Positions 1-6,734 of a stretch of DNA of 7,552 nt are shown here, piece by piece. The DNA comes from UBA6136 sp044351045 (GTDB lineage: Bacteria > Pseudomonadota > Gammaproteobacteria > Methylococcales > Methylococcaceae). The DNA is taken from assembly GCA_044351045.1 (NCBI GenBank), contig JBILGM010000078.1, forward strand, positions 1 to 7,552. The letters are read 5' to 3'. The first letter of the stretch is position 1; each line of letters begins with the position of its first letter. The position numbers were made by a program, and so were the translations under genes. Below the pieces are notes generated by a model. That model made no database searches, was not told the origin of the DNA, and saw nothing but the letters and a program-made list of their open reading frames with translations.

Positions 1-760
1 TCCGGCCATTGAAGCGTTCGACCATGCCATTGGTTTGCGGATGGCGTGGCGGAATCAGGCGATGCTCGATGCCCTGTTCAACACAAGTGCGATCGAACAC
101 ATGATCCCCGGAGGGCCGCTGCTCGCGACGCAGACAGCGATCCGTGAATTCAGAACCGTTGTCAGTCAGGCATTTCTGAATACGGAAGGGCGCCGCCTGA
201 ATCAGGGCTTTCAGGAAGGCTTTGGCTGACTGCGCGGTACGGTCTTTCTTCAGTTCGATGAAGACCCAGCGCGTCGCCCGATCAATCGCTACGAACAGAT
301 AACGCCTCGGTTCGCCGTCGATGGCCGGCAGGTATTTAACATCGATGTGCACGAAGCCCGGCTCGTAGGCCTTGAAGGCTTTCACGGACGGCTTTGGCGT
401 CTTAGGCTCCAGGGCTTTGAGGTTGGATACGCCATGACGCCGCAAGCACCGGTCCAAACCGGAGCGGGACACCGCTGGATGAATGAATTCCCGCGTGACC
501 ACCAGCAGATCATCCAACGGTAAATGCAGGGCCGTCCTCAGATACACCACGATACTCTCTTGGGCAGCTGACAGAGTCGTCTGCAATTGATGCGGGCGAT
601 GCGAGGCGTCCTCGGTGGTATCGCGCTGTTTCCATTTACGAATGGTCGAGCGGGTGGTGTTGTACAGGCGGGCCAAGGCGCGTTCACTGAGCGACGAGGA
701 CTGAATCTCTCGACGAACCGCCGGGGTGGTACGAGCTTGCTGATGAAGGCGGATGTTCAT
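1..760 (-). CDS. IS481-family transposase, C-terminus cut by window edge
   Basis: This is a DDE transposase that cuts and joins the ends of its insertion sequence. The frame is open from the ATG at 758-760 down to base 1, giving 253 residues without a stop. The N-terminal part (about residues 20-45, ALARLYNTTRSTIRKWKQR) reads as a helix-turn-helix typical of IS481-family proteins. The rve integrase core follows, with the catalytic acids visible as D140 (in GFVHIDVKYLP), D200 (in CLTDNGSEF) and E248 (in NGMVERFNG). The D-to-E spacing and the motif wording are those of the IS481 family. Only the last few dozen residues should be missing. Nothing seen here is disrupted, so the enzyme could be active if the rest is intact. 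It is transcribed away from the amidohydrolase remnant. Confidence 0.93.
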   Translation of the reverse strand, partial: MNIRLHQQARTTPAVRREIQSSSLSERALARLYNTTRSTIRKWKQRDTTEDASHRPHQLQTTLSAAQESIVVYLRTALHLPLDDLLVVTREFIHPAVSRSGLDRCLRRHGVSNLKALEPKTPKPSVKAFKAYEPGFVHIDVKYLPAIDGEPRRYLFVAIDRATRWVFIELKKDRTAQSAKAFLKALIQAAPFRIQKCLTDNGSEFTDRCLRREQRPSGDHVFDRTCVEQGIEHRLIPPRHPQTNGMVERFNGR

Positions 761-836
761 GTGTCGGACTCCGTTGCTCGTGCGTCAAAAACGGCCCGGA
801 GAATACTCCGCGCCTCGAACAAAGCATAGCTTCTCA
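1..836 (-). mobile_element. IS481-family insertion sequence, partial (one end only)
   Basis: The transposase reading frame fills 1-760, and about 75 bp of upstream DNA probably belongs to the same element. The outer end is not fixed. Coding sequence of the neighbouring amidohydrolase can be read from about 848, so the boundary must lie between roughly 815 and 847. I could not identify a terminal inverted repeat, because the other end of the element lies outside the window. The listed limit of 836 is an estimate. Confidence 0.7.
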
Positions 837-847
837 GCGGAATATGA

Positions 848-2571
848 TCTCTCGGGACGCAACATCTAGGCAGCCTGCTGTCGTTGATGCTGGCTAGCCC
901 GCTCGGACATGGCCAGTGGGCCCCACCCGTGCCGGGCCAGATTCACAATCAGGGCCCGGTTGTCATAAGGAATGTCCGAGTCTTCGACGGCATCCATACT
1001 CGCTTAATCGAGAATGCAACGGTATTGATCGACTACATCAGGATGCCGGATACCCAATCTGCGACTGGAGCAACCATTTTGGGCTACGACGTCGGTTATT
1101 TCATCCGGGAAGTCGCCGATGGCAAACCGCTCAAGACACCCTACGATGCGAGCAAGGTACGAATCATAGACGGCCAGAACAAGGTGTTAATGCCTGGACT
1201 GATCGATACCCATGTCCATCTTAGCTGGGCTAACCTCACCCACATGATCAACTTTGTGACCAAGCTGAATGAACCGGACTCCGGCCTGACGTACCGCGAC
1301 TGGTGGGTGGAAGATACGCGGGGTCCCGCAGATCCCTCATTTGTTCCGAATGCCGTTTATGTCACCAAACAGGAGGCGGCGGCTAATCTGATGATGCGAG
1401 GTTTCACCTCCGTCAGAGAGGTGGGCGGCATCGCGTAGAAGGTGAGGCGAGAGCTTAATCCGCATGAAGTGCTGATTGACCCGACCAACAAAAAGGGGCC
1501 CAAACAGCTTGCCCTGTCTGAGCCGGGGCCACGGATCTGGGCGGCAGGGGCTGTCATCTCCTCGACATCCGGGCATGCGGATGGCGGAGTGCACTGGCTT
1601 CCCGCTTCCATTTATTCCGCGATCCTGATGCCATGACGGTTGCTGAGCGTGAGGAACTGGTGTTCGAGATGGACCAATTTGGGCTCAGAACCGCCGATGG
1701 CGTGCCTGAGGTACAAAAGGCAGTGCGAGATAAATTCGTCAAGGGCGTTGATCTGATCAAGATCAGCACCGGGGGTGGGATATTGTCGCCACATGATCCT
1801 ATTGACGCGACCACGTTTAATGGGGACGAGGTCAGTTCGGCCGTTCAGGTCGCGCAAGGTTTCAACACCTATGTGACCACCCATGCCTACAACGGGCACA
1901 CGATCATCCGTGACGTCGCAAGAGGGGTCCGAATGATCGAGCATGCGGATTTGTTGACGGATGCCGCCGCGCGGATGGTTAAGCGCAAGGAATCCAGAAA
2001 AGACGCGGACTGACAGAATATTGGCCCCTGGCTCGGGATTTCGGCATTTTTTGACAACGAATATGCCGATCAACAGGAAGGCCCTAGAATCGACAAGCAA
2101 AAACAAGTTCAGGAGGGCGCACTCAAAGCGTATGCGCTTGTCAAGAAATACAAGCTAAAACATGTCGGGTGGGGTTCCGATGTCATGTTCCAGATGACCG
2201 GTGGCACCAACACCCCGAAGGTGATTGCCCATCTGCCCGACGATCTGGCGCCGCTGAAGCACTGGAAAAACGATAAAGGCAAGAAGGTGAACTACGCCTA
2301 TTCCAACTTTGACATCCTGAGGATGATCACGGCCAATAACGGTCAGGTGCTGACCTTGTCCGGCCCCAGAACCCCTTATCTGGGAGCTGATGGGCATTAT
2401 CTTCAGGAAGGCAATATCGGGGTTATCCGGGAAGGCGCGATTGCTGACCTTCTAGTGGTGGAAGGCAACCCGTTTCAATCCCTTGATATGTTCTATGACA
2501 CCGACAAAAACCTTCTCATGATCATGAAGGATGGTGTTATTTATAAAAACACCCTGCCTGATAGCCACTAG
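848..2571 (+). pseudogene. Metal-dependent amidohydrolase (imidazolonepropionase/prolidase-like), inactivated
   Basis: This is the remnant of a secreted or periplasmic amidohydrolase of the COG1228 type. Metal ligands are all still encoded: the HxH of LIDTHVHLSW (1211-1219), a lysine in VDLIKIS (1759-1761), histidines in TTHAYNGH (1882-1884) and RMIEHAD (1942-1944), and an aspartate in GWGSDVMF (2179-2181). The C-terminal GAIADLLVVEGNP motif is typical of the family. Lesions: a TAG at 1436-1438, probably a former Tyr codon (GGIA-stop-KVRRE where relatives read about AYGLRR); a one-base loss near 1618, where adding one base turns IYSAILMP into IYSRDPDAMTVAERE; and a TGA at 2011-2013, after which the same frame continues to the natural stop. 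The 5' end is missing. The first readable residues (GSLLSLMLASPLGHGQW) look like the hydrophobic core and cleavage region of a signal peptide that abuts the IS481 element. The exact substrate cannot be told. Confidence 0.88.
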
Positions 2572-3610
2572 CCACCATCTTGATATCCTCCACCAACCGG
2601 TCGATCCACTCCCGCCGGCTATCCCAGCCACACATGAAGCGGGCAGCCCCATGGCAGTCGCTGATGTAAAAGGACCAGCCCAGGCGACGCAAGGCATCGG
2701 CTTCTAGTTGGGACAGACGGATGAAGACCCCATTGGCCTGTCGAGTAAATGCCGGAATGATGCCGATATCGGCCAGGCAGGTCTCCAGATATTCGGCAGT
2801 CGCATTTGCGTGCCGAGCGTTGCGCTGCCAGGCACCGGTCTCCAGGAGACCCAAAAGGGGTGCGGTCATCAGCCGCATTTTGGAAGCGAGTTGGCCACCC
2901 TGCTTGCAGCGGTAGTCGAAGCCTTTGGCCAGCTCGCGGTCAAAGAAAATGACCGTGTCGCCAATGCCGCCGCCGATTTTTGAAGCCCCAAGGCTCAGCA
3001 CATCCACTCCGGATTTCCAGCTCAATTCTGCGGGCGAAACGTCCTGCGACACCAGGGCGTTCATGAAGCGTGCCCCATCGACATGGACTCGCATTTCCTG
3101 CTGTCTGGCCCAGTGGCTCAATCGCCGCAACTCATCGACGGAATAAACGGTCCCGACTTCAGTGGATTGTGTCAGGCTGAGCACGGCGGGACGAGGAAAG
3201 CGTAAATCATGGCCACCCGGCATCAGCGCCTCGGCCGACTCTAGACTGAGCTTGCCCTGGTCACCCTCTCCAAGCAGCAAGCGTGCTCCATGAGAAAAGA
3301 ACCCCGGCGCGCCACATTCGTCGGTTTCAATATGCGACCAGGCGTGGCAGATCACCGACTGGTAAGGCTGACACAGATGAGCCAGTGCCAGACTGTTCGC
3401 CGCCGTGCCATTGAACACGAAAAACACTTCGGCATCATGATCGAACAACGAGCGAATGGCATCGGCCGCGCGAGCGGTCCAGTCGTCAAACCCGTAAGCC
3501 GGCACGCTGCCGGTATTGGCTCGACCTAGATAATCCAGCGCTTCCGGGCATAACCCGGACCAGTTGTCGCTGGCAAACGACGGGTGATCCAGCATATTCA
3601 TGGTAATCAT
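2537..3610 (-). CDS. ltaE: Low-specificity L-threonine aldolase
   Basis: A cytosolic PLP enzyme that cleaves L-threonine and L-allo-threonine to glycine and acetaldehyde. The 357 residues follow the Pseudomonas-type family almost end to end: SFASDNWSGLCPEAL at the N-terminus, VFFVFNGTAANSLAL, the substrate-pocket stretch HIETDECGAPGFF, LTQSTEVGTVY, and HVDGARF with the PLP-pairing D178. The PLP lysine should be K211 in DVLSLGASKIGGG; relatives I recall read about FGGTKNG there, so the surroundings are unusual while the lysine is kept. The start is uncertain: ATGs at 3610, 3601 and 3595 are all possible and none has a clear Shine-Dalgarno. The last 11 codons and stop overlap the 3' end of the convergent amidohydrolase remnant, and the tail (ASGYQAGCFYK) extends past the usual family end. 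The gene looks intact. It is divergent from the J-domain gene. Confidence 0.93.
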   Translation of the reverse strand: MITMNMLDHPSFASDNWSGLCPEALDYLGRANTGSVPAYGFDDWTARAADAIRSLFDHDAEVFFVFNGTAANSLALAHLCQPYQSVICHAWSHIETDECGAPGFFSHGARLLLGEGDQGKLSLESAEALMPGGHDLRFPRPAVLSLTQSTEVGTVYSVDELRRLSHWARQQEMRVHVDGARFMNALVSQDVSPAELSWKSGVDVLSLGASKIGGGIGDTVIFFDRELAKGFDYRCKQGGQLASKMRLMTAPLLGLLETGAWQRNARHANATAEYLETCLADIGIIPAFTRQANGVFIRLSQLEADALRRLGWSFYISDCHGAARFMCGWDSRREWIDRLVEDIKMVASGYQAGCFYK

Positions 3611-3700
3611 CAGGCAAAATTACATCAGCAGGCCAAACGCTGGTGACAGATCATCCAGCAAAATCAACACTAAGCAACATCCATCCTCCATCATTCTCTC
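3611..3700. promoter_or_regulatory. Divergent intergenic region, likely promoters for two genes
   Basis: These 90 bp separate the start of the minus-strand threonine aldolase from the start of the plus-strand J-domain gene. The region must carry, or sit next to, the promoters for both unless transcription starts inside the genes. It is visibly more AT-rich than the flanking coding DNA. I see no convincing -35/-10 pair and no strong Shine-Dalgarno for either gene, so no individual site is called. Confidence 0.4.
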
Positions 3701-4849
3701 ATGAGCAAGCCTACGCCCAATCTTGTCCACGTCATCAAGACACAAGAACAATCACCGGCCAGCCGGGCACATAGCCAGTTCAACACTCTCATCAAGAAAA
3801 TCGACAAGCAGAAAAAGCAGTTAGCGGATTGGATCGCCACCGAATCGATGTATCGCAACAAGGTCGCCGCCGATTATGTGCCACAGCACAACCGTGTCGC
3901 CAACCTGAAAGCGGAACTCGCCCAATTGTTCGATCGGGCTTACGATGATGCCCGATTCAAGAAACGCGATCGGGAAAAACTCTCTCATCTGATTGTCGCG
4001 CTAGCTACCAGCGTACTCGAAGAGCATGACCGTGAGGACGTCAGGGCTTTGTATGACAAATACAATGATGTCGACTTCGCGACCGAGCAGCGAGAGATCG
4101 ATGACGCCGAAGCTGAGTTTCTGCGCGCCATGATGGACAGCCTGGGTGTCGAATTCGGTGATGACGTCGACCTGACTGACCCGGAGTCCATGGCGGAGGC
4201 GCTGAAGGAAAAGATTCGCGAGGAGCAGGCGACGAGATCCGCTTTCGAGGAGACCCAAAAAGCCAACCGGAAACCCAGAAAGAAATCGGCGAAGCAGTTG
4301 GAGAAAGAGGCTAAGCAAGAGGCAGAAGCCCAGAACATCAGGAAGTCCATACAGGCGCTTTACCGCAAACTGGTGACGGAACTGCATCCGGACCGCGAAA
4401 CCGATCCCGATGAGCGCGCTCGCAAGACGGAACTGATGCAGGCCGTCAATGTGGCCTATGAAAAGCGCGACTTGCTGCAATTACTGGAACTCCAGATCAC
4501 CCTCGAACAAATTTCCCCGGAACACATCGGGTCGATTACCGAAGATCGCATAAAGCACTACAACAAGGTGCTGCGGGAACAGTCTGCCGAACTACAGCAT
4601 GAACTTTCCCTGATCCAGAATCAGTTAAGAAGCCAATTCCAGTTGCCCTATTACCTCCCGCTGACGCCCAGGGATGTCATCAATCGGCTCAATGGTGACA
4701 TCGCCAGCCTGAAACAGATCGCTCAATCCATAGATCATGACCTCAAGATCCTTGCGGATTTTGATGCTATGAAGCAATGGGTCAAGAACTACAAGATCCC
4801 GCGAGCCCGTCCGATGGATGAACTGGAGTTCCCGGGATTCAGGTTTTAG
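3701..4849 (+). CDS. J-domain (DnaJ-like) protein with coiled-coil flanks
   Basis: A 382-residue protein with an internal to C-terminal J domain. The signature HPD is at 229-231 within ALYRKLVTELHPDRETDPDE, followed by RKTELMQAVNVAYEKRDLLQLLEL, the helix III/IV pattern of J domains. J domains stimulate the ATPase of Hsp70 (DnaK), so a co-chaperone role is the inference. There is no Gly/Phe region, zinc finger or DnaJ C-terminal substrate domain, so this is not DnaJ itself. Residues 25-75, 160-220 and 280-345 are rich in charged residues with heptad-like spacing and probably form coiled coils. Residues 185-210 are strongly basic then mixed (KANRKPRKKSAKQLEKEAK). There is no signal peptide or membrane segment. 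The start is the first ATG in the frame; the upstream Shine-Dalgarno is poor. It ends 21 bp before the stop of the convergent DUF429-like gene. The client is unknown. Confidence 0.85.
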   Translation: MSKPTPNLVHVIKTQEQSPASRAHSQFNTLIKKIDKQKKQLADWIATESMYRNKVAADYVPQHNRVANLKAELAQLFDRAYDDARFKKRDREKLSHLIVALATSVLEEHDREDVRALYDKYNDVDFATEQREIDDAEAEFLRAMMDSLGVEFGDDVDLTDPESMAEALKEKIREEQATRSAFEETQKANRKPRKKSAKQLEKEAKQEAEAQNIRKSIQALYRKLVTELHPDRETDPDERARKTELMQAVNVAYEKRDLLQLLELQITLEQISPEHIGSITEDRIKHYNKVLREQSAELQHELSLIQNQLRSQFQLPYYLPLTPRDVINRLNGDIASLKQIAQSIDHDLKILADFDAMKQWVKNYKIPRARPMDELEFPGFRF

Positions 4850-4870
4850 CGTCCGAGGAGATCACCCGAT

Positions 4871-5668
4871 TCAATCCGGCGGCGGGACGCCCAATATCCA
4901 GCCCTCGACACGCGCCACTGCAGCCATGTTTGGGGGAAGCTCTGGTTGCAGCCATTCGATCAACTGCCCGTTGTGATCGGCCTGCTGCAGCATGGCGGCG
5001 ATGGTATACGCATCCTGCTGGTCTGGCGTTCTTTGCTGGGCCGGAAAGCGGCCTTTCCAAAGTGAAGGATAGGCCTCGGCCAGCACCGATTTGCCGGCCG
5101 AAACGTCCCAGCCATCGAAGGGCCAGCAATGCAACCGATCGCCGAGCTGTTGTCGCAGATAACGCAACCATGGCAGCCCGGCATGAGTGGATTTAGCGAC
5201 TGAACCGGGGACGTCAAAATGAAAGACCGACTTGGCTCCACAGCGCTCCTCGGTCAGGCGGCGCCATCGAGAAAGCCCGGAACGACTCGCGGCATCCCCG
5301 GCCGAGCCGTTGCGAACAAAATCGACATAGCGGTGGCGTCCATCCGTCGGCCAGTGCGCCTGAAAATCATCCAGAAAAGACGGCCAATCGGGCAGCAGAT
5401 GATGCACTTCGAAGTAGCGTAGCGGGAACGAAAACCCGTGATCGATACCCACCAGCGCCGGCTCGCCCTCTGCCAGGGTACTGGCCAGCCATTCGGCCAG
5501 GGCAGCGCGGGACCAATACTTTGGGGGCCCGGGTGGCGACAGGACCTCGACGGGATCTTCCTGCTGGTTTGCCGCATAGACCCGGAGTCCTTTCAGGCCA
5601 GAACAGGGCGTTTCCGCGCCGGAATAATCGATACCGATATAACGTCTGAACAACGGCATGGTCGTCAT
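4871..5668 (-). CDS. DUF429-like protein, predicted RNase H-fold nuclease
   Basis: A 265-residue soluble protein from the chosen start. It opens with RRYIGIDYSGAETP, the first strand of an RNase H-like fold with an acid at D14. It continues with ALVGIDHGFSFP (D76), VLAEAYPSLW (E198) and PDQQDAYTIAAML (D219). This set of four spaced acids and the final DAxTIAA helix resemble DUF429-type predicted nucleases. Catalysis is inferred and has not been shown for this protein. An upstream in-frame ATG at 5698 would add ten residues, but it lacks a Shine-Dalgarno. I prefer 5668 because its ATG overlaps the stop of a 19-codon leader ORF (ATGA) that has a good ribosome site. A third ATG lies at 5659. The lipocalin gene lies just upstream on the same strand, so co-transcription is likely. 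The link between the two functions is unclear. Confidence 0.72.
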   Translation of the reverse strand: MTTMPLFRRYIGIDYSGAETPCSGLKGLRVYAANQQEDPVEVLSPPGPPKYWSRAALAEWLASTLAEGEPALVGIDHGFSFPLRYFEVHHLLPDWPSFLDDFQAHWPTDGRHRYVDFVRNGSAGDAASRSGLSRWRRLTEERCGAKSVFHFDVPGSVAKSTHAGLPWLRYLRQQLGDRLHCWPFDGWDVSAGKSVLAEAYPSLWKGRFPAQQRTPDQQDAYTIAAMLQQADHNGQLIEWLQPELPPNMAAVARVEGWILGVPPPD

Positions 5669-5724
5669 GACGAGGTTGACCAAAGCAATCGAACCCATTC
5701 CCGGGTATGGCTGGCTGTCATCAT
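5665..5724 (-). CDS. Putative 19-codon leader ORF coupled to the DUF429-like gene
   Basis: A short ORF reading MMTASHTREWVRLLWSTSS. It has a good Shine-Dalgarno, GGGGGAG at 5731-5737, six bases before the first of two adjacent ATGs. Its TGA stop (5665-5667) overlaps the ATG of the next gene (5666-5668) in the classic ATGA arrangement, which favours translational coupling. It sits in the 53-bp gap after the lipocalin stop. The peptide has no recognisable domain. It could equally be a chance ORF that only serves to load ribosomes, so the call rests on the ribosome site and the overlap. Confidence 0.4.
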   Translation of the reverse strand: MMTASHTREWVRLLWSTSS

Positions 5725-5730
5725 CGAGTT

Positions 5731-5737
5731 CTCCCCC
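5731..5737 (-). promoter_or_regulatory. Ribosome binding site (GGGGGAG) of the leader ORF
   Basis: On the minus strand this reads GGGGGAG, then AACTCG, then ATGATG. It is the only strong Shine-Dalgarno-like sequence between the lipocalin stop and the DUF429-like gene. The ATGs of that gene itself (5698, 5668, 5659) have no comparable site, so this one probably drives its translation through coupling. Confidence 0.5.
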
Positions 5738-5743
5738 AAGGCC

Positions 5744-5788
5744 GCTGATAGTCAGCCATCATGACGCTGATGGCTGACCCATATCAGC
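5744..5788. repeat. Interrupted 18-bp palindrome at the lipocalin 3' end
   Basis: An inner perfect stem of 11 bp (GTCAGCCATCA at 5751-5761 with TGATGGCTGAC at 5768-5778) encloses a 6-base loop. A further 7 bp pair outside it (GCTGATA at 5744-5750 with TATCAGC at 5782-5788), leaving a 3-base bulge at 5779-5781. It contains the last codons and stop of the lipocalin gene. There is no T-run on either strand, so it is not a standard Rho-independent terminator. It could stabilise the lipocalin mRNA end, attenuate read-through into the downstream gene, or be a protein-binding site. Confidence 0.7.
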
Positions 5789-6324
5789 TGATCGGTCTGG
5801 ATGCCAAAGCGTCGCGCCTGATCCACCAGCTGATGGCGCAATTCATCCGGCAGCTGTTTATCTCGGGACAATATCCAGAAGTAGTCCCGGCTCGGCCCCA
5901 TCACCAGCGACCAGCGATAGTCTTTTTCATCTAGAGCCACGACGTGGTAGCCGCCATAGAAAGGCCCGAAAAAGCTGACCTTGAGCGACCCCCGGTCCTT
6001 GCCATGGGTCAACAGCGCTCGACCGGTCGCCTGTTCCCATTCGTCTGATTTCGGGTTGAAGCCGCGGTTGATGACCTCGATGCTGCCATCCGGCTGCCCG
6101 CGATAACTGGCATTGATATCGGTCAGCCCACGCTCGAAGGAGTGATCCAGTCGAGCTATTTCGTACCATGTACCCTGATAACGGGTGACATCGAACGGGG
6201 TGACGGCCGTGATCCCTTTGGGTGGCTGGGTGGAACAGCCGCCCATCACCATCAAGATCAGCCAAATACCCGCCAACTTTGGCCAGTTGCGGTAAATGGG
6301 CTGCAGAGCGGTTTGGGACGGCAT
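5752..6324 (-). CDS. blc: Outer-membrane lipocalin lipoprotein (Blc-like)
   Basis: A 190-residue bacterial lipocalin, close to the usual Blc length. The start at 6324 is chosen because GGAG lies nine bases upstream on the minus strand. The in-frame ATG at 6339 overlaps that site, and the longer open frame up to 6522 has no family sequence. The signal peptide has a basic region (YRNWPK), a hydrophobic core (LAGIWLILMVM) and the lipobox MGGC, so Cys30 should be lipidated; Ser at +2 predicts outer-membrane sorting. The lipocalin GxW motif is RYQGTWYEIARL (about 48-59). The FYGGYHVVALDEKDYRWSL and GPSRDYFWILSR stretches match Blc closely. Blc proteins bind fatty acids or lysophospholipids and are linked to envelope stress or starvation, which is family knowledge only. 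It is probably the first gene of a two-gene unit with the DUF429-like gene. Confidence 0.93.
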   Translation of the reverse strand: MPSQTALQPIYRNWPKLAGIWLILMVMGGCSTQPPKGITAVTPFDVTRYQGTWYEIARLDHSFERGLTDINASYRGQPDGSIEVINRGFNPKSDEWEQATGRALLTHGKDRGSLKVSFFGPFYGGYHVVALDEKDYRWSLVMGPSRDYFWILSRDKQLPDELRHQLVDQARRFGIQTDQLIWVSHQRHDG

Positions 6325-6330
6325 GATTTT

Positions 6331-6336
6331 TATCTC
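6331..6336 (-). promoter_or_regulatory. Ribosome binding site of the lipocalin gene
   Basis: On the minus strand the sequence reads AATGGAGATAAAAATCATG. The GGAG core lies nine bases from the ATG at 6324, which decides that start over the one at 6339. Confidence 0.6.
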
Positions 6337-6638
6337 CATTGGATGCTCATATAAGGCAGAATAGCAGGACGGGCCATGAAGTCGATACTGACCCGCATGA
6401 GTGCGGGCAGACAAACCGAAATCATAGGGTCGGACAGTCCAGCTGCCCCGATCACACCATGGCCAGCCGCACCCAGACAACTCAAAAGCAATGATCCGGT
6501 GGCGCTTAAATGGCTTTTGCACACAGGGCAGCCGGAAAGCGATTGCGTTAACTATCGAGAAAATGGGAAACTAGCGCCCGAATTGAGTGGGCGTATTTAA
6601 CGTCTGCATGGCCAACGACCCGTCGTGAACCGGGTGAT

Positions 6639-6662
6639 CACACAGCCACACAGCCACACAGC
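6639..6662. repeat. Three perfect tandem copies of CACACAGC
   Basis: The 8-base unit CACACAGC occurs three times with no mismatch and no spacing. It lies in non-coding DNA about 70 bp before tRNA-Leu. Perfect short repeats can change copy number by slippage. No protein-binding role can be read from the sequence. Confidence 0.85.
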
Positions 6663-6687
6663 ACTCACCGCAACCCATCAAGTACCG

Positions 6688-6716
6688 GCAAACCCATCGG
6701 CCACCCCCGGGTTTGC
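6688..6716. repeat. 8-bp inverted repeat upstream of tRNA-Leu
   Basis: GCAAACCC at 6688-6695 pairs with GGGTTTGC at 6709-6716 across a 13-base loop. It ends 18 bp before the tRNA. There is no following T-run on either strand, so a Rho-independent terminator is not supported. It may overlap the tRNA promoter. Confidence 0.6.
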
Positions 6717-6734
6717 AGCAATCGATCAAATCAT

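Larger units (their letters stand above)
6340..6734. other. Gene-poor interval between the lipocalin start and tRNA-Leu
   Basis: I find no convincing gene in this 395-bp stretch. It should contain the promoter of the minus-strand lipocalin (AT-rich stretch around 6345-6362, with TTATAT-like and TATTCT-like hexamers on the minus strand but no clear -35) and that of the plus-strand tRNA. It also holds a 6-bp stem with 4-base loop (CCCGCA/TGCGGG, 6392-6407), three 8-bp tandem repeats (6639-6662) and an 8-bp stem hairpin (6688-6716). A 74-codon plus-strand ORF at 6376-6600 has no recognisable motif and uses many rare codons. Confidence 0.6.

Noticed and set aside
35..829. Plus-strand ORFs of 64 and 80 codons at 35-229 and 587-829
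   Set aside because: They are shadows of the minus-strand IS481 transposase, whose continuous frame has clear DDE motifs.
1436..2013. Stop-codon recoding (TAG as pyrrolysine, TGA as selenocysteine) in the amidohydrolase
   Set aside because: The gene carries both stops and also a one-base frameshift, and its 5' end is missing. Decay explains all of these together; no SECIS-like structure was recognised.
1612..2106. 164-codon minus-strand ORF
   Set aside because: It lies antisense to the amidohydrolase remnant, whose frame is clearly related to the family; the antisense product has no recognisable motif.
6325..6522. N-terminal extension of the lipocalin up to an ATG at 6522
   Set aside because: The extension has no family similarity, would bury the lipoprotein signal peptide inside the protein, and the start at 6324 has a proper ribosome site.
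6376..6600. 74-codon plus-strand ORF between the lipocalin and tRNA-Leu
   Set aside because: It has an ATG with a weak AGGA upstream but no recognisable domain, many rare codons, and it covers the lipocalin promoter region.
6639..6662. CRISPR array
   Set aside because: The units are only 8 bp with no spacers, and no cas gene is present.
6688..6716. Rho-independent terminator before tRNA-Leu
   Set aside because: The stem has a 13-base loop and no T-run on either strand.
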